The notes: generated by a model not told the origin, from the sequence alone. DNA of 64,000 nt from Capnocytophaga stomatis (GCF_002302635.1 NZ_CP022387.1:1426001-1490000); one strand, 5' to 3'; shown: positions 1 to 8,445, counted from the first letter of the stretch. Translations and numbers: made by a program.

Positions 1-551
1 AAAATTGTGAGGGAGAAGGTTGCAATTACGATGAAGTTCTTATTAACGGATTAAAAGAGCAAATTGCATCAAGCACCAAAGATAAAATATTGATTATACT
101 GCACACCAGCACAAGCCACGGACCTACATACAACAAAAAATATCCGCCACAATTTGAAATTTTCAAACCAGTGTGTAATAGCGTAGAACTTGCAAACTGT
201 ACTCAGGAAGAACTCCTAAATGCGTATGATAATACCATAGTTTACACGGACTACATATTACACAAAATAATTGAAAATTTAAAAGAACTGAAAGAATACA
301 AAAGTACGATGCTCTATGTTTCTGACCACGGTGAATCTTTAGGAGAGAAAAACTTGTATATGCACGGACTTCCGATGAGCATTGCACCAAAGGAACAATA
401 TGAAATTCCATTTATTGTTTGGGTTTCCGAAGGTTCAAAAAAATTAAAGTCACTTGAGAATTTATCACAAAATCACGTATTCCATAGCATTCTAAATTTC
501 TTGGGAATCGACAGTCCTGTTTACAACGAAGAAATGAACATTTTTGAATAA
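1..551 (+). CDS. eptA: Phosphoethanolamine transferase, C-terminal part (5' end outside window)
   Basis: The reading frame is open from base 3, before the first internal ATG at 90, so this is the 3' end of a longer gene. The visible ~182 residues are the periplasmic sulfatase-fold catalytic domain of the EptA/EptC family, which moves phosphoethanolamine from phosphatidylethanolamine onto lipid A or LPS core. Family marks visible are the CEGEGCNYDE stretch near the window edge, HTSTSHGPTY (the usual HTxGSHGP) and SDHGESLGE with the metal-binding D-H, followed by HGLP and APKEQ. The N-terminal membrane segments are outside the window. The exact target (lipid A or core) cannot be told from the sequence. 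Confidence 0.88.
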   Translation, partial: NCEGEGCNYDEVLINGLKEQIASSTKDKILIILHTSTSHGPTYNKKYPPQFEIFKPVCNSVELANCTQEELLNAYDNTIVYTDYILHKIIENLKELKEYKSTMLYVSDHGESLGEKNLYMHGLPMSIAPKEQYEIPFIVWVSEGSKKLKSLENLSQNHVFHSILNFLGIDSPVYNEEMNIFE

Positions 552-573
552 TCAAATTATGATATAAAAACAA

Positions 574-605
574 AAAAATCCTTTGCTGTTTGGCAAAGGA
601 TTTTT
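574..605 (+). terminator. Intrinsic terminator after eptA
   Basis: A 13-bp perfect stem (arms 574-586 and 593-605, GC-rich core TCCTTTGC/GCAAAGGA) with a 6-nt loop and flanking A and T runs. It lies 23 bp after the eptA stop and could also act for the converging MscS gene. Confidence 0.85.
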
Positions 606-654
606 CATATCAATGTGTAAAAAATATACTTCTCTCCTACTCTGTCTTTAAAAA

Positions 655-1173
655 TTAATTACTGCTAAGTATTATAATTCCTTTCTGCAAAAGCAAATTG
701 TTAGGCAATAGAACTTCTTCACCTTCACTATTTCTGACCAATGTGTAAAATGATTTAATACTTATTATTTCTCCCTCAACAGGAAATTCCTTGTCCACAA
801 ATTTTATTCTATCACCAATTTTAAACGGAAATGAAAAAAACACAATAATTCCAGCCGTTATATTACTCAAAATAGACCATTGTGCAAAAAACGCAACTCC
901 AATTACCGTAAGCACTGAAGAAAAAAACAAAAGTAATTGTTCCCGTTTGATTCCCCAGATAGATATAAGCATCACAACAAACAATATAAAAATAAAATAA
1001 TCAAAATATCGCTTTACCAAAACCGTGCGTGCTTCTGAAAGATTAGATTTTTTCGAAAATTTTCTGATAATAGTTTCAATAGTAAAACGAACGCCAGTAA
1101 AAACAATGACAGCAACTAATGTTGCAATAATTTGATTTCCGTAAATAGTAAAAAAATTAGTGTATAAAATCAT
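655..1173 (-). CDS. Short MscS-family mechanosensitive channel
   Basis: 172 residues. Two hydrophobic segments lie near residues 8-30 and 55-75, followed by an MscS-like pore helix and the start of the beta domain: FSFPFKIGDRIKF, then EGEI, then LVRNSEGEEVLLPNN (the family's I-PN motif). It would release solutes from the inner membrane on osmotic downshift. It is much shorter than E. coli MscS (286 residues): the large C-terminal cytoplasmic cage is missing and the protein stops shortly after the beta domain. There is no sign of a frameshift at the 3' end, so it may be a natural minimal form. Family assignment is firm; activity is inferred. Confidence 0.8.
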   Translation of the reverse strand: MILYTNFFTIYGNQIIATLVAVIVFTGVRFTIETIIRKFSKKSNLSEARTVLVKRYFDYFIFILFVVMLISIWGIKREQLLLFFSSVLTVIGVAFFAQWSILSNITAGIIVFFSFPFKIGDRIKFVDKEFPVEGEIISIKSFYTLVRNSEGEEVLLPNNLLLQKGIIILSSN

Positions 1174-1403
1174 AATTTAAATATATAAAATTATTTATTC
1201 ACTGGTTAAAATTCATATTTCTCATTACTTCAATCCATCGAATATTTTATAACAAGAAAATATTTTAATAGAAATTCAACTGCAAAAATAATAAATTTAT
1301 GTTTATCATAATATATTATCTTATTCCATTTTTAAAATTTTCCTTATTCCTTTTAAGCTATATCAAAAGTTTTTATTTTATTTGTAGTCTCAAAACTTGA
1401 GCA

Positions 1404-1733
1404 ATGATAATTATCACAAATCGTTATTTAGTTCCCAGAGGTTACTCTGGAATTACTTTATTTCCCTTTATTTTTGTAGTCAACAAAGAACTTATTAAAA
1501 ATCCTTATTTTATAAATCACGAACAAATCCATTTACAACAGCAAAAAGAGTTACTAATCATTCCCTTTTATATTTGGTATTTTATTGATTTTATCATAAA
1601 ACTCTGCAAGTACAAAAACTGGGAAATTGCGTACCGAAATATCATCTTTGAGAAAGAAGCATACAATAATGAAAGAAATTTAAATTATTTAAAAGAAAGA
1701 AAAATATTTAATTTTCTTAACCAAAAGAAATAA
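1404..1733 (+). CDS. Small conserved-type protein with HEXXH motif and hydrophobic segment
   Basis: 109 residues, no recognised family name. The visible features are an HEQIH sequence (HEXXH zinc-metallopeptidase pattern) at about residues 39-43, a hydrophobic stretch LLIIPFYIWYFIDFII right after it, and a downstream FEKEAY that could offer a third ligand as in gluzincins. The motif, the membrane-like segment and the basic tail suggest a minimal membrane-associated metallopeptidase-like protein, but catalysis is not shown. The stop lies only 4 bp before the first parS-like site. Confidence 0.6.
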   Translation: MIIITNRYLVPRGYSGITLFPFIFVVNKELIKNPYFINHEQIHLQQQKELLIIPFYIWYFIDFIIKLCKYKNWEIAYRNIIFEKEAYNNERNLNYLKERKIFNFLNQKK

Positions 1734-1737
1734 TAAA

Positions 1738-1753
1738 TGTTCCACGTGAAACA
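1738..1753 (+). promoter_or_regulatory. parS-like centromere site 1
   Basis: TGTTCCACGTGAAACA: a 16-bp near-palindrome that differs at one position from the classic Bacillus parS TGTTTCACGTGAAACA. It is the first of three copies within 265 bp. ParB (Spo0J) dimers bind such sites to organise and segregate the origin region. Confidence 0.85.
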
Positions 1754-1834
1754 TTCATCAGAATAAAACTATAAAAAACCACTCAAAGAATATAAAAAAA
1801 CACATCAACTTTTATAAATAAAACCAAATCTAAA

Positions 1835-1850
1835 AGTTCCACGTGGAACA
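1835..1850 (+). promoter_or_regulatory. parS-like centromere site 2
   Basis: AGTTCCACGTGGAACA: core GTTCCACGTGGAAC is a perfect 14-bp palindrome. Second copy in the same non-coding gap. Confidence 0.85.
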
Positions 1851-1985
1851 ATTCTTCATAACAGAAGCAAAATTTAAAAAGAAAATCTCTCAAAAAAATA
1901 AGTTTTAAAACATTGTAATCAGAAAACTATTTACTGTTTCTGTTTAGAAAATTGAAATATTTACACAAATAAAAGAACTTCATCT

Positions 1986-2001
1986 TGTTCCACGTGGAAC
2001 C
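1986..2001 (+). promoter_or_regulatory. parS-like centromere site 3
   Basis: TGTTCCACGTGGAACC: the same perfect 14-bp palindromic core as site 2. The gap 1734-2127 holds these three sites and a promoter-like element but no gene that I can see. Confidence 0.85.
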
Positions 2002-2096
2002 TCATTTCTTTAATCAAAATTGATGTTTAATAATTTGATTTTCAAATAGTAAAACAAGAAATAACAGAAAATGAATGTGCTTTTATAAATAAATAG

Positions 2097-2104
2097 TATA
2101 TTTG
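2097..2104 (+). promoter_or_regulatory. Putative -7 box for the methyltransferase gene
   Basis: TATATTTG matches the Bacteroidetes -7 consensus TAnnTTTG and lies 23 bp before the ATG. The -33 element is poor. Confidence 0.45.
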
Positions 2105-2127
2105 CTTAGTTTATTCCATATTTCATA

Positions 2128-2958
2128 ATGAAAATAAAAGATTATAGCGTTTCACAGGAAGAATTCGAATTAATTTACGACTCAAATTTAGAGCTTTTTA
2201 AAACACAACCCATTCCCGAAAACTTACATAAATACTACGAAAGTGATGCTTACATTTCACACACGGATAGTAAAAAAACATTATTCGATAGGGTTTATCA
2301 AGCTGTGAAAGGCATTAATTTGAAGAGTAAAATACGCATCATTTCCAAATATAAAAAACAAAAAATCGAATTATTGGACATAGGTGCGGGAACAGGTGAT
2401 TTTGTTTTGGCTTGCAAAAATGAAATGAATTGGAATGCTTCAGGAATTGAACCCAATGAAAAAGCAAGAAAAGTAGCCGAAAAAAAACAAATCAATCTGC
2501 TTAAAAACTACGATAATTTAAAAGAAAAATCATTTGATGTTATCACGCTTTGGCACGTTTTGGAACATATCCCCGACTTGGAAAATGAAATCAATAAAAT
2601 AAATTCACTTTTAAAAGAAGACGGAATTCTAATTATTGCCGTTCCGAATTACAAATCGTGGGACGCAAAACATTATAAACAATTTTGGGCAGCGTATGAC
2701 GTTCCTCGGCATTTGTGGCATTTTTCAAAAACAAGCATTCGGAAAATTTTTACCCAAAAAGGATTTCAACTTTTAGAAATAAAACCAATGCTTTTCGATG
2801 CTTTTTATGTATCGATACTTTCCGAACAGTACAAAACCGGAAAAAAGAATTTTATTAAAGGAATCATAAATGGAATGCGTTCAAACCTGTACGGAATGCG
2901 AAAAAAAGAGTTTTCTTCGCATATTTACGTGCTCCGAAAAGTAAAAAATGATTTTTAA
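2128..2958 (+). CDS. Class I SAM-dependent methyltransferase
   Basis: 276 residues with a Methyltransf_11/23-type Rossmann core. Motif I LLDIGAGTGDF (SAM binding) is near residue 83, followed by acidic GIEPNEKA, and FDVITLWHVLEHIPD is the motif around the H-x-L-E-H sequence typical of this group. It resembles the flavobacterial methyltransferases that act on small molecules or glycan/lipid precursors; the substrate cannot be predicted. The first ~70 residues are not catalytic core and lack the zinc-binding cysteines seen in some relatives. It lies alone downstream of the parS cluster. Confidence 0.85.
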   Translation: MKIKDYSVSQEEFELIYDSNLELFKTQPIPENLHKYYESDAYISHTDSKKTLFDRVYQAVKGINLKSKIRIISKYKKQKIELLDIGAGTGDFVLACKNEMNWNASGIEPNEKARKVAEKKQINLLKNYDNLKEKSFDVITLWHVLEHIPDLENEINKINSLLKEDGILIIAVPNYKSWDAKHYKQFWAAYDVPRHLWHFSKTSIRKIFTQKGFQLLEIKPMLFDAFYVSILSEQYKTGKKNFIKGIINGMRSNLYGMRKKEFSSHIYVLRKVKNDF

Positions 2959-3126
2959 GCCCATTTTTTACACTATCTCAATAGAAAATATAAATCTATA
3001 CGGAAAATTTTTGAAAATTGAAATTTAAGGCATTTCTGAAAGCCGATTTTTATAAAGTATTTTTATATTTTCAAACTAAACAATAAAAAAATTTGATAAT
3101 ACAAAATAAATAAAGATATTTCACTT

Positions 3127-3158
3127 TTTGATTTTGAAACAAAACTTTCTTACTTTTG
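3127..3158 (+). promoter_or_regulatory. Bacteroidetes-type promoter for the OmpH-like gene
   Basis: TTTG (3127-3130), 20 bp spacer, TACTTTTG (3151-3158), matching TTTG-N19-21-TAnnTTTG. The -7 box lies 27 bp before the chosen ATG at 3186, which argues against the longer frame beginning at 3156. Confidence 0.65.
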
Positions 3159-3185
3159 CCCTCAGTACTTAACAGATTTATAAAG

Positions 3186-3695
3186 ATGAAAAAAATAATC
3201 ATTGGAGGTTTTGTCCTTTTCGGATTGGTGTCGTGCCAACAAAATAAAATTGCGTTTGTTGACAATAGCAAACTACTTAACGAATATCAAGAAAAAAAAG
3301 ATATTGAAAGCAAACTGAAAGAACAAATCAGCAAATATGAAAAAAAACGTGATAGTATTTCACAGGCATTTCAAGCAGAGGCAAAAGCATTTGATGTAGA
3401 GGCAAGAAATTTACCACAAAATGTAGCTCAAAAAAGATACAACGAATTGATGCAAAAAAGTCAAATCTTGCAACAACATTTACAACAAGAAGAACAAAAA
3501 ATCCAAATGGAAAGCCAAACTCAAATGGATTCTTTGCTCAATAAAGTAAAAAAATCAGTGAAAGAATACGGCAAACAAAAAGGATATAATTTCATTTTGG
3601 GAGCTAATGACGGAGGAAGCGTTCTGTACGGAGATGATAAAAAAGACATTACCAACGAAGTAATTAAGCACTTAAACGAGAACTACAAAAAATAA
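3186..3695 (+). CDS. OmpH/Skp-family periplasmic chaperone-like lipoprotein
   Basis: 169 residues from ATG 3186. The upstream in-frame ATG at 3156 sits on the -7 box, and the MKK signal peptide begins at 3186. A lipobox LVSC ends the ~16-residue signal. The rest is IAFVDNSKLLNEY (the start of the OmpH domain) followed by a long charged, Gln/Lys/Glu-rich coiled coil (about residues 45-125) and the family's C-terminal YNFILGANDGGSVLYGDD. Skp proteins hold unfolded outer-membrane proteins in the periplasm. Being a lipoprotein is a difference from soluble E. coli Skp. No acidic surface-export signal follows the Cys. Confidence 0.85.
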   Translation: MKKIIIGGFVLFGLVSCQQNKIAFVDNSKLLNEYQEKKDIESKLKEQISKYEKKRDSISQAFQAEAKAFDVEARNLPQNVAQKRYNELMQKSQILQQHLQQEEQKIQMESQTQMDSLLNKVKKSVKEYGKQKGYNFILGANDGGSVLYGDDKKDITNEVIKHLNENYKK

Positions 3696-3705
3696 TATAA
3701 ATTTA

Positions 3706-3737
3706 AAAAGCCCGAAGATTTTATTCTTTGGGCTTTT
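3706..3737 (+). terminator. Terminator after the OmpH-like gene
   Basis: Stem AAAAGCCCGAAGA / TCTTTGGGCTTTT (3706-3718 and 3725-3737, one G-U pair), 6-nt loop, T-rich downstream. It is bidirectional between converging genes. Confidence 0.85.
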
Positions 3738-3760
3738 CTTTTTACCAATTCGGTTATTTT

Positions 3761-4453
3761 CTAATTCAATTCAGGATTTTCAGTAAAAATTTCATTCAAT
3801 TTTTCTTTTCCTTCAGGAAAAATACCTTGTGCCAATAAAAATATACCAAAAATTAAAAGAATAATGCTTATCGTTCGTTTTATTTTATAAATATGAAAAG
3901 CGGTGAGTTTATTTTTCAATTGTTTGGCTATAAGTATTTTTATCACATCAACCAAAAAATAAATAATCACAATCGACGAAAAGAAAACTATAATTCTGTT
4001 AGTATTCATATCCAATTGTGGAGCGAAAACAATAATGATTCCCAGCCAAAAACCTAATACACCGATGTTTATGAAATTGAGTAAAAATCCTTTTACAAAA
4101 AGTGCCAAGTAATTAACTTTTTTAGCAGAAAGAACTTCATCTTCCTCAATATTTACCTTCTTATTAAAATCCTTTTTAAGTTTTATGAAAGAAATAATTC
4201 CGTAGGAAATCATAATTATTCCGCCAACAATGAACAAAAGCGGGTCATCTTTTACCTTCTGAAGTATGCTACTGGTTGTGAAATAAACTATTAAAATGAA
4301 AACAACATCTGCCAAAACTACGCCTCCATCAAAGGCTATCGCAGCCCTAAATCCCTTAGTAATAGCTGTTTCAAGCAAAACGAAGAAAACAGGACCAATA
4401 GTAAAAGCCAATAAAACTCCTAAAGGCAAGGCAAGTAATACATCTGCAAACAT
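3761..4453 (-). CDS. LysE/RhtB-family amino-acid exporter
   Basis: 230 residues with about six hydrophobic helices. The N-terminal GVLLAFTIGPVFFVLLETAITKGFRAAIAFDGG is the LysE/RhtB signature (G-P-x5-E/T near the first helix, then a K-G-x-R-A-x-x-x-x-x-G loop). The family exports amino acids or related small molecules across the inner membrane by proton antiport; the substrate is unknown. A charged loop of about 25 residues (near residue 95) separates the two halves. It is the first of a run of minus-strand genes. Confidence 0.85.
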   Translation of the reverse strand: MFADVLLALPLGVLLAFTIGPVFFVLLETAITKGFRAAIAFDGGVVLADVVFILIVYFTTSSILQKVKDDPLLFIVGGIIMISYGIISFIKLKKDFNKKVNIEEDEVLSAKKVNYLALFVKGFLLNFINIGVLGFWLGIIIVFAPQLDMNTNRIIVFFSSIVIIYFLVDVIKILIAKQLKNKLTAFHIYKIKRTISIILLIFGIFLLAQGIFPEGKEKLNEIFTENPELN

Positions 4454-4604
4454 TTTATTTCTTTTGAAAAAATTGAAATTATTTTTCTGAAAATCAGAAA
4501 TATAAACACTTTAATTAAAACAACTAACAAAAATAAAGAAAAAAGAATAAAAAGCAAAAAAATAAGGGAAAAACTTTGTAGCTTCTCCCCTATTCCATTT
4601 CCAA

Positions 4605-4805
4605 TTATTCAACTTTATTCAAACTCCGTTTGTATTTATACAAAACATAAAGAAAAATCAAATTTCCTATCAAATATGTCATCAAAACATAGATATTCCC
4701 CACCAATTGGTCTGGAAAAATGAACCAAATCAAAAAGGTAGCCAAGTAGAATATCAAAAAAGACAATCCAAATTTCTTTCTTATCAACTCATTTCTTGTT
4801 TCCAT
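4605..4805 (-). CDS. Small two-helix membrane protein
   Basis: 66 residues, unrecognised. Two hydrophobic segments (about residues 13-30 and 36-55) lie between a charged N-terminus with LIRKKFG and a basic C-terminus with YKYKRS. The codon pattern and its place in a minus-strand series make it a likely real gene. It could fit the small membrane proteins that often accompany envelope operons, but no partner is indicated. Confidence 0.55.
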   Translation of the reverse strand: METRNELIRKKFGLSFLIFYLATFLIWFIFPDQLVGNIYVLMTYLIGNLIFLYVLYKYKRSLNKVE

Positions 4806-4950
4806 AATGGTAAAAATTAATTATTGAAATTCAAGTGAATATATCTAAAATGACGATACACTCGCAAAATTATAACAAAAAAATTCAAATAACAAAATTT
4901 TTATACATATTTCTGAAAAAAAAAACTATAAAATTCTGATTCATATATTT

Positions 4951-6477
4951 TTAAATAACGAACTCAATTTTATAAACAGATTCATTTACCAAATTTTTAA
5001 GTAATTTTTCGTCATAAAAATTAAGTCGTAAACTTTCCGATGCCGTTGATAACCTAATGGAAACCAATCTTCTACGTTTTTGAAAATACGATTGTTTTAT
5101 TTTTACTTCTTGTATTTTGTTTACTTGCAAATAGGTGGTTGTCAAATCCCAAATACCGCTTTTAAGTATGATAAAATCATCTTTCAAGAAAAGTTTTTCG
5201 TTTCGGTATGAAATATAAATGAGTGACAAAACAACGAAAAATAAAAGCGTAGGAATCCACGTAAATCGCAATATATCAATAAAATACATTGTAAAAATAA
5301 TCATCAAAAAAGCAAAAAACAAATACATCGCTCGGATAACAACTTTCCGAAAACTCGGACGATGAAATTCTTTCAATTCTTCAAAATCTTTATTATACAC
5401 AAATTGAAATAATTTACTCATTTCCAAATAATTAATTCCAGGAATTAGTAAACCTTGCGTCTTTTTTTCTTTATTTTCAGAAGAATCAATTTGTGAAATT
5501 CGCATTTCAAACAAATTCATCAACTTTTGAAAATAATTCTGCTGAAAATGAATCATTTGCACTTTTTTCGGCGGAACTGCCACAATGTGCGAATTTATAA
5601 GTCCGTAGGAAGCTAATAGTCGGTTATTTTTAATTTGTATTTCATAATTATAATACGTTAATAATGTACGAATTAAATTAAAAATGATGACGAAAAGTAT
5701 CAAAATAAATAAGAAAAAAATCCAAAAAAATATGGTTGAAATTGTATTTGAAAACTCAGATATTTGATTAACAAAATCGGAACGTTTTTCGTAAAATGTA
5801 TCGGTTATGAAATCAATTATCTGATACGAAAAAGCAAACATCAACGAAAGTGTATAAAAATAATTTTGCGTAATCCCGATTTTAAACAAAGTTAAAATAC
5901 TTATTTTCAGAGGAGTAAATTCTTCTTTGGGCTTTGTGTTTTCTGTCAAAGAAATTTCTTCCCGAATTTCAGAAATGGTTTCTTTTTCTGTTAAAATATC
6001 TTTGATAACCAATGCTTTATGATAATCTATTCCATCGATAGAAATTTCCACTTTATCGCTTCCTGCCGTGTCTATATCTAATTTGTATAATCCTACTATT
6101 TTATGTATAAACTTCTGATTTAGATGTACTTCGTGAATTTTGTCAAACTTTACCACCGTTTCCGATTTACTTAACCAACCTTCACGAATAATCAGTTCAT
6201 TATCAATAATTTGATAAGAAAAATACTTGTATTTTATATATTGAAAAATGAATATTAAAATACTGATTACTAAAAATATAGCTGAAAAAATTAAGAAAAA
6301 TTGAAATTTATCATCAGAATTATTCCCCTTTTTAAAAAGAAATATGGCGAAAACTCCCCAAAAGATTTTGAAATTACTCCAAAAAGCTTTCACCAAAGCC
6401 AACCAAAAAGCCTTTTGTGAAAGTTTATTCGGAATTGAAAAATCATAATTCATCATACTCATTTTCAGTAGTTTCAA
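4951..6477 (-). CDS. Large PH-domain (bPH2/YdbT-like) membrane protein
   Basis: 508 residues. It has three bacterial PH (bPH2/DUF304) domains, at about residues 75-155, 275-345 and 430-500, separated by paired hydrophobic helices, the layout of B. subtilis YdbT. Repeated signs are a strand-rich 'GWLSKSETVV...KIHEVHLNQ' type block and its two relatives. The start given overlaps the upstream gene by 35 bp; ATGs at 6462, 6456 and 6453 (M6, M8 and M9) are alternatives, and the last would reduce the overlap to 11 bp. It is translationally coupled to the YdbS-like gene. YdbS/YdbT have been linked to peptide resistance in Bacillus; the role here is unknown. Confidence 0.8.
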   Translation of the reverse strand: MKLLKMSMMNYDFSIPNKLSQKAFWLALVKAFWSNFKIFWGVFAIFLFKKGNNSDDKFQFFLIFSAIFLVISILIFIFQYIKYKYFSYQIIDNELIIREGWLSKSETVVKFDKIHEVHLNQKFIHKIVGLYKLDIDTAGSDKVEISIDGIDYHKALVIKDILTEKETISEIREEISLTENTKPKEEFTPLKISILTLFKIGITQNYFYTLSLMFAFSYQIIDFITDTFYEKRSDFVNQISEFSNTISTIFFWIFFLFILILFVIIFNLIRTLLTYYNYEIQIKNNRLLASYGLINSHIVAVPPKKVQMIHFQQNYFQKLMNLFEMRISQIDSSENKEKKTQGLLIPGINYLEMSKLFQFVYNKDFEELKEFHRPSFRKVVIRAMYLFFAFLMIIFTMYFIDILRFTWIPTLLFFVVLSLIYISYRNEKLFLKDDFIILKSGIWDLTTTYLQVNKIQEVKIKQSYFQKRRRLVSIRLSTASESLRLNFYDEKLLKNLVNESVYKIEFVI

Positions 6478-6955
6478 TACGATTTAACAAAAAACCCTTC
6501 CAGCGTTCAGCTTCCTGTAAAGACAATCCAGGGATAGAAATATCACCATTGGAAGAAGCCGTATACAGACATAAAGTAGCCATTCCCAAGCGTTTAGCAT
6601 ACCAACCCTGCTTGATAGTAATGTGTTGCAAACGAACATAAGGAATTATGTGTGTTACCTGAAAAACAATACCAGATTTATAAATAGCATCGTGCTGACG
6701 AAAAGCATATTTTTTATATTTATAACTTATTGAAATATAAAAAATTAAAAATACAAAAATGAGAAGAATACCAATAATAGCGTAATACTTTTCAACCGCA
6801 TCAAAAATAACAAAAATTGCTAACAGAAGTACCAATCCAATTCCTGAAGCAATAAGAGCATTCATTTGAGCTATTTTTTTATAGTCGGAATGTAGATTGG
6901 TTAATGGTATTTGCTCATAATCAGGAATTTGGTTAATAGTCACTAAATCATTCAT
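6443..6955 (-). CDS. PH-domain (bPH2/YdbS-like) membrane protein
   Basis: 170 residues. Two close hydrophobic helices near residues 30-75 precede a single bPH2 domain (YRHDAIYKSG-like strand, then VTHIIPYVRLQHITIKQGW, then LCLYTASSNGDISIPGLS). This is the usual small partner of a YdbT-type protein, and it overlaps that gene at its 3' end. The pair is inferred to form a membrane complex. Start ATG 6953-6955 is the only good one. Confidence 0.82.
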   Translation of the reverse strand: MNDLVTINQIPDYEQIPLTNLHSDYKKIAQMNALIASGIGLVLLLAIFVIFDAVEKYYAIIGILLIFVFLIFYISISYKYKKYAFRQHDAIYKSGIVFQVTHIIPYVRLQHITIKQGWYAKRLGMATLCLYTASSNGDISIPGLSLQEAERWKGFLLNRIETTENEYDEL

Positions 6956-6993
6956 AAATAAAATATTTGGTAAATATAAAAAACGAAAACACT

Positions 6994-7030
6994 AAAAATT
7001 GCGAGATTATCGCAAAATCTCGCAATTTTT
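6994..7030 (-). terminator. Terminator after fic; copy A of a repeated palindrome
   Basis: Perfect 15-bp stem (AAAAATTGCGAGATT / AATCTCGCAATTTTT) with a 7-nt loop, 5 bp beyond the fic stop on the minus strand. The same palindrome recurs nearly base for base at 8381-8416, on the other side of fic. Confidence 0.8.
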
Positions 7031-7035
7031 ATTAT

Positions 7036-8349
7036 TTATTTTTTAGATAATAATTCTTTGAGAATCAAATCAAAATTATCTGATTTAATAAAATTTTGTT
7101 TCTTTTTATTAACTTGAATAACTGTTAAAAATCCCATTTCAGACAAAAGTTTTAAATCAGTTCGTGCAGTGTAATTAGAAACCTGAAATCTTGATTCTAC
7201 TTCTTTGATAGTCATTATTCTGTCTGAATCATCATTGAATATTTTTAAAATTTCTGCCATTCGCTCATTAACACCACCTATTTTCAAAAATTGAGCAGAT
7301 TGCATCACTTGTCTCTGTTTTTTAGCAATATATTGCTTCAATTCCTCAAAAGACTTTTCCATTGCCTTTATATGATAAGTTATAAAATAACTTAAATCAT
7401 TATTATCTATTTCGGTATATAAGTATGCCTTTTCATATTGATTTTTCGTATTTTTTATTACCTTTGAGATGGTGAGATATTCTGTAAGCCAATATCCTTT
7501 TTTTAGCATATACCAATAGAAAATAGCTCTTGCGGTTCGTCCGTTTCCATCCACAAAAGGATGAATCCACCCTAACATAAAATGCAAAATACAAGCCTTC
7601 AAAATAGGATGAATGAAATTTTTATCGTCTTTATTAAAAAAAGTAAACAAATCATCAAGTAAATTAGGAATTTCTGTAAAAAAAGGAGGTGTATGAACTA
7701 CTTCTGAGTTAGAATAATTGACCACATAAATATCATTAGTATCTCTTAATTTTCCTTCATACAATTCATTATCTAATGTATCGTTTGTTAACAACTTATG
7801 CAGGTACAAAAAATTTTCTAATGAAATTTCTTGTTCCTTATTGGAAACGATATACTTCATAGCCAAAAAGTTATTAAAAATCATCTGTTCAGATTTATTT
7901 TTTGGTTTTTTCTGTTGCTGAATCATTTCCTTTGCTTTTTGTCGGGTGGTATTAGCTCCCTCCATTTGGCTACTTGAAATAGATTCTTCAATAAGCGAAG
8001 AAATAATAAATTTATTTTTATCAGTATAGGCTATGCCTATGTTACTACCCAATATTCCACCAAAATACATATCGAAAAAATGTAATTTTTTTTGGATATA
8101 ATCAGTAATAACATACGAAAATTGATAATTTCCAAATTTTACAAATTTCGACTTGATAAAACGATGTCTCTTGACAAGCTCCCAAAGTTTTTCAGCCGGT
8201 AAATTTGTCTTTTTATATTTTACTTTGTCCCAATACAGATAATCGTCTTGTATTTTTTGTAAAATATCTTCATTTTCAGACTTTAACATTAAATAGATTG
8301 TTTCTATATCTGTGTTTTCTACATCAAAAAAAGGTGGTTTCTCTAACAT
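7036..8349 (-). CDS. Fic-domain protein with C-terminal winged helix (class II, self-inhibited)
   Basis: 437 residues. The Fic core motif HPFVDGNGRTAR (HPFx[D/E]GNGRxxR, catalytic His) lies near residue 259, and an inhibitory-helix motif SSQMEG ([S/T]xxxE[G/N]) near residue 127 places the block N-terminal, hence class II. A C-terminal winged-helix segment (about 370-430: IMTIKEVESRF..SNYTARTDLKLLSEMG) may bind DNA. Such proteins AMPylate targets using ATP; the substrate is unknown. No separate antitoxin gene is adjacent, as expected for self-inhibited forms. The gene sits between two near-identical terminator palindromes. Confidence 0.88.
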   Translation of the reverse strand: MLEKPPFFDVENTDIETIYLMLKSENEDILQKIQDDYLYWDKVKYKKTNLPAEKLWELVKRHRFIKSKFVKFGNYQFSYVITDYIQKKLHFFDMYFGGILGSNIGIAYTDKNKFIISSLIEESISSSQMEGANTTRQKAKEMIQQQKKPKNKSEQMIFNNFLAMKYIVSNKEQEISLENFLYLHKLLTNDTLDNELYEGKLRDTNDIYVVNYSNSEVVHTPPFFTEIPNLLDDLFTFFNKDDKNFIHPILKACILHFMLGWIHPFVDGNGRTARAIFYWYMLKKGYWLTEYLTISKVIKNTKNQYEKAYLYTEIDNNDLSYFITYHIKAMEKSFEELKQYIAKKQRQVMQSAQFLKIGGVNERMAEILKIFNDDSDRIMTIKEVESRFQVSNYTARTDLKLLSEMGFLTVIQVNKKKQNFIKSDNFDLILKELLSKK

Positions 8350-8380
8350 AATCTGCCTTTAATAAAGCACAAAAATAATA

Positions 8381-8416
8381 AAAATTGAGAGATTATCGTA
8401 AAATCTCGCAATTTTT
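8381..8416 (-). terminator. Terminator after rnr; copy B of the repeated palindrome
   Basis: Hairpin with stem AAAATTGAGAGATT / AATCTCGCAATTTT and T-rich tail, about 30 bp past the rnr stop on the minus strand. It differs from copy A (6994-7030) at about two positions in the hairpin, and the similarity runs on into ATTATT. Confidence 0.78.
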
Positions 8417-8445
8417 ATTATTAATTAATTCCTTAGTCAAAAAAC

